This document shows positions 35,589 to 44,132 of a stretch of 64,000 nucleotides of DNA, in pieces. Position 1 is the stretch's first letter. The number at the start of each line of letters is the position of its first letter. Source of the stretch: Arenibacter sp. F20364. Its GTDB lineage: Bacteria; Bacteroidota; Bacteroidia; Flavobacteriales; Flavobacteriaceae. Below the pieces are notes generated by a model. That model did not search any database. It was not told the DNA's origin and worked only from the letters and a program-made list of their open reading frames with translations. A program made the position numbers and the translations under genes. Location of the stretch: NCBI RefSeq assembly GCF_023015905.1, contig NZ_JALKBD010000025.1:1-64000 (forward strand), given 5' to 3'.

Positions 35589-36124
35589 TATTTAATCTCA
35601 TTTAAAACCCTTAAGTATTTCCTCAACTCCTTTTTGAACGTTTGGAAATCCTTGATGGGAGTATTCAATATCAAATCATTTAAATTTTTATCCACATTTC
35701 CAAAACCAACCTTTAATCTGGCCTTGGTCTTTAAAGTCATTAATTGCAATAATAATTTTTCATCCGTATAATAATTAACCAAAAGATCATATTCCCTATT
35801 TAAAAACTCAAGGGCATAACTGTTTTCTATGTTCGCCTTCCATCCCAAATCCTTGTCGGAAAAAACTGGTGTGGAATATGGAGAATTTTTGTCGTAAAAT
35901 TTCTTGTATCCAATTATTTTCACAGAATTGGGCCGTAACGAAAATTCATCCACAAACTCATAAAAAGCATTTGCATTTTCAAACTCGTCCAAATCCACAA
36001 TACAACCCACAGAACTTATGCCTTTATCCCTGTTCACAGCTTCTGACGGAGCATTCAACCCCTGCTGTAAAAACTTTTTACCGGCCCTAAATTTAATTTT
36101 TTCCTTAAGCGCTTTTAAAAACAT
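35588..36124 (-). CDS. DUF6913 family protein
   Basis: 178 residues; resembles the flavobacterial DUF6913 family by N-terminal phrase ([23 protein letters not shown]), with no signal peptide or membrane segment. The middle has alpha/beta character ([15 protein letters not shown]) and the end [25 protein letters not shown]. Function is unknown. Its gene overlaps dapA by one base and heads the dapA unit, in a region of divergent transcription with the nucleotidase genes. Confidence 0.82.
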   Translation of the reverse strand: MFLKALKEKIKFRAGKKFLQQGLNAPSEAVNRDKGISSVGCIVDLDEFENANAFYEFVDEFSLRPNSVKIIGYKKFYDKNSPYSTPVFSDKDLGWKANIENSYALEFLNREYDLLVNYYTDEKLLLQLMTLKTKARLKVGFGNVDKNLNDLILNTPIKDFQTFKKELRKYLRVLNEIK

Positions 36125-36129
36125 GTATT

Positions 36130-36151
36130 TTTACATTTTCAAGAATGTAAA
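36130..36151. promoter_or_regulatory. 22-bp palindrome in a divergent promoter region
   Basis: TTTACATT (36130-36137) and AATGTAAA (36144-36151) are perfect 8-bp arms with a 6-bp spacer. It lies between the DUF6913/dapA unit and the nucleotidase operon. Could be an operator; the binding protein is unknown. Confidence 0.4.
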
Positions 36152-36195
36152 TGTAAATAATATCACCTCAACATTTATACGAAGGTAAGAAGTAT

Positions 36196-36960
36196 ATGAT
36201 TTTAAAAAACAAACATTTTGTTATAATTGCAACAATTGTATGCTTGATGGGGTGCAAGGAATCCATTCCCAAATTGAGAGGCATTGAGGGACAGAGGATT
36301 CAGATTAATTACACTTCCAATCCAAAAGATTCAATAGAAAACGTCATTGCTCCCTATCGCAGGAGGATCAACCAGATATTGGATAGTGTTTTGGCCTACG
36401 CCCCGATGGCCATATCTAAAACAGATGGCACCCTTAACACTCCTGCAGGCAATTTAATGGCCGACATCGTAATGCAGGAAGTAAACCCGGTGTTTAGTGC
36501 CAGAACCGGCAAGAAAATAGACTTTGTACTTCTTAACTTTGGCAGTATTAGATCCGTCATTTCTAAAGGCAACATTACCGAGCGCACAGCCTATGAGGTT
36601 ATGCCCTTTGAAAACTCGGTGGTCATTGTCGAACTGGACGGTAAAGCTATCAGAGCAATGGTATCATTCCTAATAAAGTCAAGCGTTGCACATCCTATTG
36701 CTGGGATACAAATAATCGTGGATAAAAATAAAAGTTTGCAAGCGGTAAACATACAAGGAATACCATTTGACGAAAACAAGACGTATTATGTTGCCACTTC
36801 AGATTATTTGGTAACCGGTGGTGATAAAATGGACTTTTTAAAAGAATATATTTCCTTGACCGATTCCGATTATCTGATTAGAAATACCTTAGTAGATTAT
36901 TTTAAGAAAATAGATACCCTAACTGCAGCTACGGATGACCGATTTATGCAAATCAAATAA
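36196..36960 (+). CDS. 5'-nucleotidase C-terminal domain protein (split UshA, substrate half)
   Basis: 254 residues, a lipoprotein by signal (FVIIATIVCLMGCKES). The body is the 5'-nucleotidase C-terminal (substrate-binding) domain only: GNLMADIVMQEVN, DFVLLNFGSIRSVISKGNITERTAYEVMPFENSVVIVEL, and the GGDKMDF phrase that ends the domain. The catalytic metallophosphatase domain is missing here but is encoded by the next gene, 2 bp downstream, so the usual one-chain enzyme is split, with the C-terminal half first. Confidence 0.92.
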   Translation: MILKNKHFVIIATIVCLMGCKESIPKLRGIEGQRIQINYTSNPKDSIENVIAPYRRRINQILDSVLAYAPMAISKTDGTLNTPAGNLMADIVMQEVNPVFSARTGKKIDFVLLNFGSIRSVISKGNITERTAYEVMPFENSVVIVELDGKAIRAMVSFLIKSSVAHPIAGIQIIVDKNKSLQAVNIQGIPFDENKTYYVATSDYLVTGGDKMDFLKEYISLTDSDYLIRNTLVDYFKKIDTLTAATDDRFMQIK

Positions 36961-36962
36961 TT

Positions 36963-37874
36963 ATGGAACGTAGAAAATTTATTTCTGGAACAGCAGCTTC
37001 CACCGCTTTTATTGGCATGGGAGGACTATCTATGAATTCTTGTCAAAATTCTGCGAAAAAGCACATTACTATTTTGCACACGAACGATGTGCACAGCCAT
37101 ATTGACCCCTTTCCAAGCAACCATTCTATATATCCCAACCTAGGCGGCTTGGCCAGAAGGGCAACTTTGGTAGATCAAATAAGAAAAGAAAACCCTAATA
37201 CACTATTGTTTGATGCTGGCGACATTTTTCAGGGAACACCCTACTTTAATTTTTATGGGGGCGAATTGGAATTCAAATTAATGAGCATGTTAAAATACGA
37301 TGCCGCTACCATTGGCAATCACGATTTTGACAACGGCCTAAACGGCCTTTATGCCCAACTGCCTTATGCTTCCTTCGATTTTTTATCTGCCAATTATGAC
37401 TTTACAAATACCCTCATGGAGGGTCATGTGCAGCCCTATAAAATTTATACTGTAGACGAAATAAAGATTGGGGTCTTTGGATTGGGGATAGAGCTTGCCG
37501 GACTGGTCACCAAAAAATTGTACCAAGAAACCGTTTACCTCGATCCCATAGAAATTGCCCAAGACATAAGCCGCACTTTAAAAGGGGAACAAAAATGTGA
37601 TTTGGTAATTTGTCTATCCCATTTGGGATACCAATATCAAAACCTTCAAAAACCCGACGACCTAAAATTAGCGGCCAGCACAGAGCACATCGATTTGATT
37701 ATTGGCGGCCATACACATACATTTTTGGATAGGCCCACCATTGTAAACAATAGAAAAAACCATGAAATATTAGTAAACCAGGTAGGCTGTTTCGGTATTA
37801 ATTTAGGCCGAATCGACTATTATTTTGATGATGGCAAACAAAACACTTCCGAGGGAGTGTCTATAAAGGTATAA
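36963..37874 (+). CDS. Metallophosphatase (5'-nucleotidase N-terminal half), Tat-exported
   Basis: 303 residues. The N-terminus has a twin-arginine motif (ERRKFISGTA) and a lipobox-like MNSC, so it is probably Tat-exported as a folded lipoprotein. The calcineurin-like domain has the metal motifs ILHTNDVHSHIDPF, LLFDAGDIFQGTPYF, IGNHDFDNG and GGHTHTF, all complete. It lacks the nucleotidase C-terminal domain, which is encoded separately just upstream. The pair probably form a two-subunit 5'-nucleotidase or related phosphoesterase outside the cytoplasm. fdhD follows 9 bp later. Confidence 0.92.
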   Translation: MERRKFISGTAASTAFIGMGGLSMNSCQNSAKKHITILHTNDVHSHIDPFPSNHSIYPNLGGLARRATLVDQIRKENPNTLLFDAGDIFQGTPYFNFYGGELEFKLMSMLKYDAATIGNHDFDNGLNGLYAQLPYASFDFLSANYDFTNTLMEGHVQPYKIYTVDEIKIGVFGLGIELAGLVTKKLYQETVYLDPIEIAQDISRTLKGEQKCDLVICLSHLGYQYQNLQKPDDLKLAASTEHIDLIIGGHTHTFLDRPTIVNNRKNHEILVNQVGCFGINLGRIDYYFDDGKQNTSEGVSIKV

Positions 37875-37883
37875 CCACATATT

Positions 37884-38717
37884 ATGATTCAGGAAAAAGG
37901 AAAACCTATAGTTTCAAAAAAAATAATTAAGATTCTGGGAGATGATTTTGTGGAACATACGGATGATATAGCCGTTGAGGAGCCTTTACAAATTAGCATT
38001 GGCGTTTTAAAAGTGGGTTCCCCCATCAACAACAAAGATATCTCCATTACTATGAGAACCCCGGGACATGACCGGGACCTTGCCATTGGATTTCTGTTTA
38101 CCGAGGGCATTATTATGGCTTCCCATCAAATTAAAAGGGTTATCCTGGATGAAAATAGTGTGAATGTACAATTAAACGATTCGGAAAACCTAGATCTTAG
38201 TAAACTGGAAAGACATGTCTATACTAGTAGTAGTTGTGGTGTTTGTGGCAAAGCCAGTATTGAAGCCATAAAAACAGTGTGTCGCATACCTCTTTCCTCT
38301 CCGATTTTTCAGATCGAAAAAAATCTCATTAAATCTTTTCCTAGCATACTTCAGCAGGAGCAGAATATTTTCAACAATACTGGAGGAATACACGCAGCGG
38401 CACTATTTAATATTCAAGGAGAACTAATTGCAATGCGCGAGGATGTTGGAAGGCACAACGCTTTGGACAAGATAATTGGCCAAGTACTTACTGAAGATCT
38501 ATTGCCCTTGGACCAACATCTATTGTTTCTAAGTGGTCGTGCAAGTTTTGAACTTGTACAAAAAGCGGCCATGGCAGGGATTCACTTCATTATGGCCGTG
38601 GGAGCCCCATCCAGTTTGGCCGTGGAAATGGCCTTGGAACATGATATAACCCTGATAGGCTTTCTTAACAAAACCCGATATAATATCTACACTGGCTCCA
38701 ATCGGATTAAAATTTAG
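37884..38717 (+). CDS. fdhD: Formate dehydrogenase accessory sulfurtransferase FdhD
   Basis: 277 residues. FdhD passes sulfur to the molybdenum cofactor of formate-dehydrogenase-type enzymes. The active site is the SSCGVCGKASIEA motif (two cysteines), and GGIHAAALFN and REDVGRHNALDKIIG and the SGRASFELVQKAAMAGI segment are characteristic. It lies between the nucleotidase pair and the YdeP-type molybdoenzyme gene, which is its likely client. Cofactor synthesis genes (moa, moe) are not in the window. Confidence 0.95.
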   Translation: MIQEKGKPIVSKKIIKILGDDFVEHTDDIAVEEPLQISIGVLKVGSPINNKDISITMRTPGHDRDLAIGFLFTEGIIMASHQIKRVILDENSVNVQLNDSENLDLSKLERHVYTSSSCGVCGKASIEAIKTVCRIPLSSPIFQIEKNLIKSFPSILQQEQNIFNNTGGIHAAALFNIQGELIAMREDVGRHNALDKIIGQVLTEDLLPLDQHLLFLSGRASFELVQKAAMAGIHFIMAVGAPSSLAVEMALEHDITLIGFLNKTRYNIYTGSNRIKI

Positions 38718-38784
38718 GAACCTAAGCTTTGAGACTGATAGTCTAATACCTAACTTTATAGAATAAGGTTTAAATTTAGTTGCA

Positions 38785-39159
38785 ATGAAAATTAGGATAC
38801 AAGGAAACTCCGTTCGTTATAGACTTACACGGTCAGAAGTTGCTATATTGAAGAAAGACGGTTACCATAAGGAACAGACCGCATTTAATGGAAAAAAATT
38901 TACCTATGCGGTAGCTGCCAAGGAGAACATTACCAAGCTGCAAGCAGAGTTTAATGGAGACACCATCACCCTATTTTTACCAAAGGAAGAAAGTGTAAAA
39001 TGGCCAGACAGTGAACGGGTAGGCTATGAAAACAAGATGGTCTTAAACGACGGTCAGGAGCTAAACTTATTATTGGAAAAAGATTTTGTTTGTTTGGATG
39101 ACCGCATTGAGGACCAATCGGATAATTACCCCAACCCTGCCGCAATAACCCAAAAATAA
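38785..39159 (+). CDS. Small protein (DUF7009-like) coupled to the molybdoenzyme gene
   Basis: 124 residues, soluble, no signal peptide, one cysteine (FVCLDD). I believe it belongs to DUF7009, but I could not search. The stop TAA overlaps the ATG of the following oxidoreductase gene by one base (TAATG), so the two are translationally coupled and may be made in equal amounts. The N-terminus (KIRIQGNSVRYRLTRSEVA) reads like a small beta-barrel. The function is unknown; a chaperone or subunit for the downstream enzyme is a guess from context. Confidence 0.8.
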   Translation: MKIRIQGNSVRYRLTRSEVAILKKDGYHKEQTAFNGKKFTYAVAAKENITKLQAEFNGDTITLFLPKEESVKWPDSERVGYENKMVLNDGQELNLLLEKDFVCLDDRIEDQSDNYPNPAAITQK

Positions 39160-41468
39160 TGGCCAACAACCCTAAAAAAGTAAACCCTAGTCCTACGGGA
39201 CCGGAAAAATTGACCGGTCTTAAAACCTCTGAACCTAAAAAGGTAGCTGCAGGTATGCCTGCGGTTATTTCCTCTGCAAAACACGTATTAAGTGAAATGG
39301 GTTTGGGAAGAGGTTTAAAAGCACTTGCCAACCTTAACCAAAAAGGTGGAATTGATTGTCCTGGCTGTGCTTGGCCAGATCCAGATGATGATCGAAGCTC
39401 AATAGCCGAATATTGCGAAAATGGCGCCAAAGCCATTGCCGAAGAAGCAACGACCAAAAAACTGGACACTGCCTTTTTCCAAGAGAACAGTGTTTCCAAA
39501 CTTTCCATGCTTTCAGATTATGAAATAGGAAAAAAAGGTAGGTTGGCACAGCCCATGTACTTGCCCGAAGGCTCCGACCATTATAAGGAAATATCGTGGG
39601 AAGGAGCTTTCTCTAAAATAGCAGAACATCTAAACGGATTAAAAAGTCCCGATGACGCTATATTCTACACCTCGGGAAGAACAAGTAACGAGGCCGCTTT
39701 TCTTTACCAACTTTTTGTTAGGGAGTACGGCACCAATAATATGCCCGACTGTAGCAATATGTGCCATGAAAGCAGTGGCGTTGCCCTTACGGATACCTTG
39801 GGCATAGGCAAGGGATCCGTAAAACTGGAAGATTTTTATGAGACAGAGGTCATTCTGATCTTAGGCCAAAATCCGGGCACCAATCACCCAAGAATGCTGA
39901 GCGCCCTTAAAAAGGCAAAAGAAAATGGAGCTACTATAATCTCAATAAATCCGATCATTGAAACCGGACTATTGAATTTCAACAATCCCCAAGAAATAAA
40001 AGGGGCATTGGGAATAAGGTCTAAATTAACGGACTTATACCTTCAAGTAAAAATAAACGGCGACATGGCCCTCCTTCAGGCCTTGGTAAAACTAATGCTG
40101 CTTGAGGAGGACAAACATCCTGGGGCTGTTTTTGATTTAGATTTTATCCGTGATAAAACCAAAGGGTTTATAGACTACTTGTCCCACATTAGATCACTTG
40201 ATCTAAATAAATTAATAGCAGAATGTGGAATTCCGCTTCAAACGCTACAGGGCGTAGCCAAGATACTATGCGACAAAAATAAAATTATTACTTGTTGGGC
40301 CATGGGTCTTACCCAGCACAAAAATTCGGTGAATACCATAAAAGAGGTCGTTAACCTATTATTATTAAAGGGAAGCATAGGAAAATCTGGGGCCGGTACC
40401 TGCCCTGTCCGTGGTCACAGTAATGTGCAGGGGGACCGAACCATGGGAATTTACGAAAAGCCTTCCCAAGCATTTTTGGAACGCCTGGAGAGGGTATTTC
40501 GTTTCAGTCCACCGCGAAAACATGGCTTTGATACGGTAGAAAGCATTAAAGCCATGCATGCCGGCAAGGCGAGAGTATTTTTTGCCATGGGCGGTAATTT
40601 CCTATCCGCAACACCGGATACGATGTTTACGGCCGAAGCGCTACAAAAATGCGACCTGACCGTTCAGGTATCCACCAAACTTAACCGAAGTCATCTCATC
40701 CATGGCAAGGAGGCGCTGATCCTACCTTGTTTGGGAAGAACGGATAAAGATTTTATTAATGGGGAATTGCAATTTGTAAGTGTTGAAAATTCCATGGGCG
40801 TTGTGCATAGCTCCAAAGGAAGCCTAAAACCCATATCCTCCCTAATGCTAAGCGAACCAACTATAGTTTGCCAAATGGCTATGGCCACATTGAAAAACTC
40901 CAAAGTAGATTGGAAAAAATATCTGCAACATTACGATCACATTAGGGACAGTATTGAAGAATGTGTTCCCGGATTTGAAAACTTTAACCAAAAGGTGCGA
41001 CAGCCTTCCGGCTTTTATTTACCCAACGGGGCAAGGGACAACTCTTACAATACCGCAAGTGGAAAGGCCAATTTCAGTATTTCCAAGAGTGACGCTGTTG
41101 TTTTAGAGCAGGATGAACTATTAATGATGACCATAAGAAGCCATGATCAATTTAACACCACTATTTACGGCCTTAATGATCGTTATAGAGGTATTTTTAA
41201 TGAACGAAGGGTCATATTGATGAATGCCAGGGATATGGAAAATCATCAACTTATGGAAAGGGATTTGGTAGACCTTTATAATTATCACGATGACAAAGAA
41301 AGGCTTGCCCCAAATTTCATTGCTTTAACTTACGATATCCCGGAAAAATGTTGCGCCACTTACTTTCCGGAAGCCAATGTTTTGGTTCCCTTAAACAGCA
41401 CCGCGGATCAGAGCAATACTCCCACTTCCAAATCGGTCGTTATAAAAATCAAAAAAAGTGAACCCTAA
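39159..41468 (+). CDS. FdhF/YdeP family molybdopterin oxidoreductase
   Basis: 769 residues, related to the catalytic subunit of formate dehydrogenase. The early Cys cluster is CPGCAWPDPDDD followed by a later Cys (YCENGAK), possibly an iron-sulfur site in altered form. The motif MPDCSNMCHESSG aligns with the place of selenocysteine in FdhH, with a cysteine in its stead. Molybdopterin-binding phrases such as ILGQNPGTNHPRML, GTCPVRGHSNVQGDRTMG and FFAMGGNFLSATPD follow, and the C-terminal dinucleotide-binding domain includes FNTTIYGLNDRYRGIF. YdeP-type enzymes are single-subunit; the electron partner is unknown. Confidence 0.93.
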   Translation: MANNPKKVNPSPTGPEKLTGLKTSEPKKVAAGMPAVISSAKHVLSEMGLGRGLKALANLNQKGGIDCPGCAWPDPDDDRSSIAEYCENGAKAIAEEATTKKLDTAFFQENSVSKLSMLSDYEIGKKGRLAQPMYLPEGSDHYKEISWEGAFSKIAEHLNGLKSPDDAIFYTSGRTSNEAAFLYQLFVREYGTNNMPDCSNMCHESSGVALTDTLGIGKGSVKLEDFYETEVILILGQNPGTNHPRMLSALKKAKENGATIISINPIIETGLLNFNNPQEIKGALGIRSKLTDLYLQVKINGDMALLQALVKLMLLEEDKHPGAVFDLDFIRDKTKGFIDYLSHIRSLDLNKLIAECGIPLQTLQGVAKILCDKNKIITCWAMGLTQHKNSVNTIKEVVNLLLLKGSIGKSGAGTCPVRGHSNVQGDRTMGIYEKPSQAFLERLERVFRFSPPRKHGFDTVESIKAMHAGKARVFFAMGGNFLSATPDTMFTAEALQKCDLTVQVSTKLNRSHLIHGKEALILPCLGRTDKDFINGELQFVSVENSMGVVHSSKGSLKPISSLMLSEPTIVCQMAMATLKNSKVDWKKYLQHYDHIRDSIEECVPGFENFNQKVRQPSGFYLPNGARDNSYNTASGKANFSISKSDAVVLEQDELLMMTIRSHDQFNTTIYGLNDRYRGIFNERRVILMNARDMENHQLMERDLVDLYNYHDDKERLAPNFIALTYDIPEKCCATYFPEANVLVPLNSTADQSNTPTSKSVVIKIKKSEP

Positions 41469-41515
41469 AAAGAAATCTGGCACTGGGATCAACAGTTGCA
41501 TTAAATCAAATTGAT

Positions 41516-41965
41516 ATGGTGACCATAAAAAGAAGCAATTCAGAGAATTCGGATTTTATCAAGCTGGTTCAATTACTGGATGCTGATTTAAAAATCAGGG
41601 ATGGAGATGACCACGACTTCTATGCCCAATTCAATGGTATAGAAAATCTACCCCATGTTATATTGGCCTATTTGGACAATACACCCATAGGTTGTGGTGC
41701 CATTAAGACATATAATGCCACTACTATGGAAGTAAAAAGAATGTATGTTGCACCAAATGAACGCGGAAAAGGAATTGCATCAAAGATTTTAAAGGAGCTT
41801 GAAAAGTGGGCCTTGGAACAGAATTACAGTTCCTGTATACTGGAAACGGGACTCAGGCAGCCAGAAGCCATAGCACTCTATAAAAAGAACGGTTATTTGT
41901 CTATCCCCAACTACGGACAATACAAAGCAATTGCCAATAGTGTTTGTTTTTTAAAAAAACTATGA
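41516..41965 (+). CDS. GNAT family N-acetyltransferase
   Basis: 149 residues. The acetyl-CoA loop is VKRMYVAPNERGKGIASKILKELEKWALE, the standard GNAT motif A (R-x-x-G-x-G/A). It follows the molybdoenzyme gene by 47 bp on the same strand and may share its transcript. Substrate unknown. Confidence 0.9.
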   Translation: MVTIKRSNSENSDFIKLVQLLDADLKIRDGDDHDFYAQFNGIENLPHVILAYLDNTPIGCGAIKTYNATTMEVKRMYVAPNERGKGIASKILKELEKWALEQNYSSCILETGLRQPEAIALYKKNGYLSIPNYGQYKAIANSVCFLKKL

Positions 41966-42035
41966 CTTTATTTTCAAAAACATTACCTTACCGATCATAT
42001 AAAACAAATTTTCTATTTATTCTAATCCTTATATA

Positions 42036-42812
42036 ATGTTTAAAAAAGTATATCTCCCGTTTCTTCTAGTTTTATTCACTTTAAATACTTGGGGCCAAGC
42101 CAGCCAACGTGAATATTACCAACTTAAAACCTACCTTTTGGATAGCGAAGAACAAGAACAAAAAACGGACAAATACCTAAGTGAAGCCTTATTGCCTGCC
42201 TTAAAAAGATTAAATATTAAGAATGTTGGTGTCTTTAAGCCCAGGACAATCGACTCTTTAAATCCACGAAGTATTAAGGTGCTGATCCCAATGAAGGCTA
42301 TAGCCGACCTGGAAACCTTAAATTCCAAACTACAAAAGGATAAGGTATATATGGCGGCAGCAAAGGGCTTTTTGGATGCCCCTTTTAAAAACCCTCCTTA
42401 TAGCCGGAAGGAATCAATTATTCTAAAGGCTTTTGTGGATATGCCGAAGATGAAGGCGTCTCCCTTAACTGGGCCTCGAAAAGACCGTATATACGAATTA
42501 AGAAGTTATGAATCTGCAACAGAGGCCAAGTATATCAACAAAGTAGATATGTTCAACAAAGGAGGGGAAGTGACCCTTTTTGACAATTTGGGCTTTAATG
42601 CCGTATTCTATGGCGAGGTATTGTCCGGGGCCACAATGCCAAACCTTATGTACATGACGACATTTGAAAATCAAGCCAGTAGGGATGCCCATTGGAAATC
42701 CTTTTCCGACTCGCCAGTCTGGAACAAACTAAAATCGGATCCCAATTACCAAAACAACGTTTCCAAAAACGTTACCCGTTTCTTTTACCCAACGGAATAT
42801 TCCGATTATTGA
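42036..42812 (+). CDS. Exported NIPSNAP family protein
   Basis: 258 residues with a signal peptide (FLLVLFTLNTWGQAS). Two NIPSNAP-like ferredoxin-fold domains are visible: the first begins REYYQLKTYLLDSEEQEQK, the second IYELRSYESATEAKYINKVDMFNKGGE with the family end ASRDAHWKSFSDSPVWNKLKSD. NIPSNAP proteins of bacteria have no firm biochemical role. It ends at the shared terminator 42876-42920. Confidence 0.9.
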   Translation: MFKKVYLPFLLVLFTLNTWGQASQREYYQLKTYLLDSEEQEQKTDKYLSEALLPALKRLNIKNVGVFKPRTIDSLNPRSIKVLIPMKAIADLETLNSKLQKDKVYMAAAKGFLDAPFKNPPYSRKESIILKAFVDMPKMKASPLTGPRKDRIYELRSYESATEAKYINKVDMFNKGGEVTLFDNLGFNAVFYGEVLSGATMPNLMYMTTFENQASRDAHWKSFSDSPVWNKLKSDPNYQNNVSKNVTRFFYPTEYSDY

Positions 42813-42875
42813 TCGTAAGCCAGGGTCTTTTTCCCTTTTTGGCAAATGCCCCTCGGAACAATGAACATTAATTGC

Positions 42876-42920
42876 ACAAAAAAAAGCGGTCATGAAAATT
42901 TATCATGACCGCTTTTTTGT
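42876..42920. terminator. Bidirectional terminator between NIPSNAP and the sugar-acid module
   Basis: AAAGCGGTCATGA and TCATGACCGCTTT form a long perfect stem with a short loop (left 42876-42894, right 42903-42920), flanked by A and T tracts on both sides. Confidence 0.9.
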
Positions 42921-42962
42921 ATTATTCCAATCAGGCTTTGACGCAAACAAGCAACATTACTG

Positions 42963-43265
42963 CTATTGGGCTAAAAAATACTCCACCAATTGCTGTTGTT
43001 CTTCTTCCAAACTTATAACAGGAAAATTTTTTCCGGCCATTCTGTACCAATATCCGGCATTGAACTTATCTCCTTCTTTTCGGTGCAGATAGGCATGGAT
43101 CCAGCTGCCATTGGTGTCGTGCATGTCCTGCGCAATGTTATGGGATGACTCCCAATCCCCCTTGGCATCAAACCACATGGCCTGTATGGTTTCGTTCCAG
43201 TCAGGCGGCGGGGCTTGCAGGGAAAGGGATTGTTCAAACTCCTTAAAACTTTTTGGAATGGACAT
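42963..43265 (-). CDS. Small conserved protein of the sugar-acid module
   Basis: 100 residues, soluble, Trp-rich: DWNETIQAMWFDAKGDWESSHNIAQD, then DTNGSWIHAYLHRKEGDKFNAGYWYRMAG. This pattern recurs in small conserved hypothetical proteins of many bacteria, often near sugar-acid genes; that is recollection, not a search result. It follows the KdaD-like gene by 23 bp in the same direction, so it is probably in the same operon. Role unknown. Confidence 0.82.
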   Translation of the reverse strand: MSIPKSFKEFEQSLSLQAPPPDWNETIQAMWFDAKGDWESSHNIAQDMHDTNGSWIHAYLHRKEGDKFNAGYWYRMAGKNFPVISLEEEQQQLVEYFLAQ

Positions 43266-43288
43266 CTTAAAAAATTTAATTTGATGGT

Positions 43289-44122
43289 CTACGCCACCGT
43301 ATTGGACAAGGTTCCTATTGCATCTATGGTAATGTTGACCACATCTCCGTGATCCAAAGTAAATGAATCGGGAGGTACCACTCCTGTCCCGGTCATTAAA
43401 AGACTCCCATAAGGAAAGGACATTTCACGATAAAGATAGTGAACAAGGTCCGTAAGCTTTCTCTTCATTTGCCCCACTTCGGTCTCCCCTTCGAAAACCG
43501 TATTACCTTTACGAAGAATTTCAATTTTTATTTTGGCTTCCAAAGAAATAGGTTCTTTGGATAGCCAAATACAAGGACCGATCGCTGCTGCGCCATCATA
43601 ACTTTTGGCCTGCGGAAGATACAATGGATTTTCGCCTTCTATATCCCTAGAACTCATATCATTGCCTATAGTATAGCCTATTATTTTGGCATTAGGGGTT
43701 ACCACTAAGGTCAATTCCGGTTCTGGGACATTCCATTTGGAATCCTTTCTGATCCTAACATTCTGCTTATGCCCCACGGCACGACTAGCGGTACTTTTAA
43801 AAAACAATTCTGGCCTTTCCGCATTGTAGACACGGTCATAAAAATCCCCCCCACCAGCATCCTTGGATTCTTCAATACGGGCCTCCCTACTCTTATAGTA
43901 AGTTACTCCGGATGCCCAAATTTCCTGGCGCCCCACAGGTGGCAATATACTGCCATTCAATAGTGCTTCACTATTTTGAATAGGCTCAAGTTGGGAAATT
44001 AGGCTTAGGGTATTGTCGTAAACATCATCATCGGCAATAAACGTATCCCAATCTTTATCGGTCAGATATAATTTATTGTCATTCTCAATTAAAGCACCTT
44101 GGTTGGTCTTAAAAACTTTCAT
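43289..44122 (-). CDS. FAH-family enzyme, KdaD-like (2-keto-3-deoxy sugar acid)
   Basis: 277 residues with the fumarylacetoacetate-hydrolase fold. Phrases such as RPELFFKSTASRAVGHKQNVRIRKDSKW (cut into RPELFFK and AVGHKQNVRI), PEPELTLVV and IGNDMSSRDIEGENPLYLPQAK match the subgroup of 2-dehydro-3-deoxy-D-arabinonate dehydratases (KdaD) more than tyrosine-pathway FahA. The metal-site acidic residues lie in EPEL. The gene lies 10 bp after the GntP permease, suggesting a sugar-acid catabolic role. The exact substrate is inference; other members act on 2,4-diketo-3-deoxy acids. Confidence 0.82.
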   Translation of the reverse strand: MKVFKTNQGALIENDNKLYLTDKDWDTFIADDDVYDNTLSLISQLEPIQNSEALLNGSILPPVGRQEIWASGVTYYKSREARIEESKDAGGGDFYDRVYNAERPELFFKSTASRAVGHKQNVRIRKDSKWNVPEPELTLVVTPNAKIIGYTIGNDMSSRDIEGENPLYLPQAKSYDGAAAIGPCIWLSKEPISLEAKIKIEILRKGNTVFEGETEVGQMKRKLTDLVHYLYREMSFPYGSLLMTGTGVVPPDSFTLDHGDVVNITIDAIGTLSNTVA

Positions 44123-44132
44123 CTTTTTTATA

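Noticed and set aside
43289-44122. Second fumarylacetoacetase of tyrosine breakdown
   Set aside because: It lacks the N-terminal SH3-like domain and long form of FahA and sits with a sugar-acid permease; KdaD-like is the better fit.
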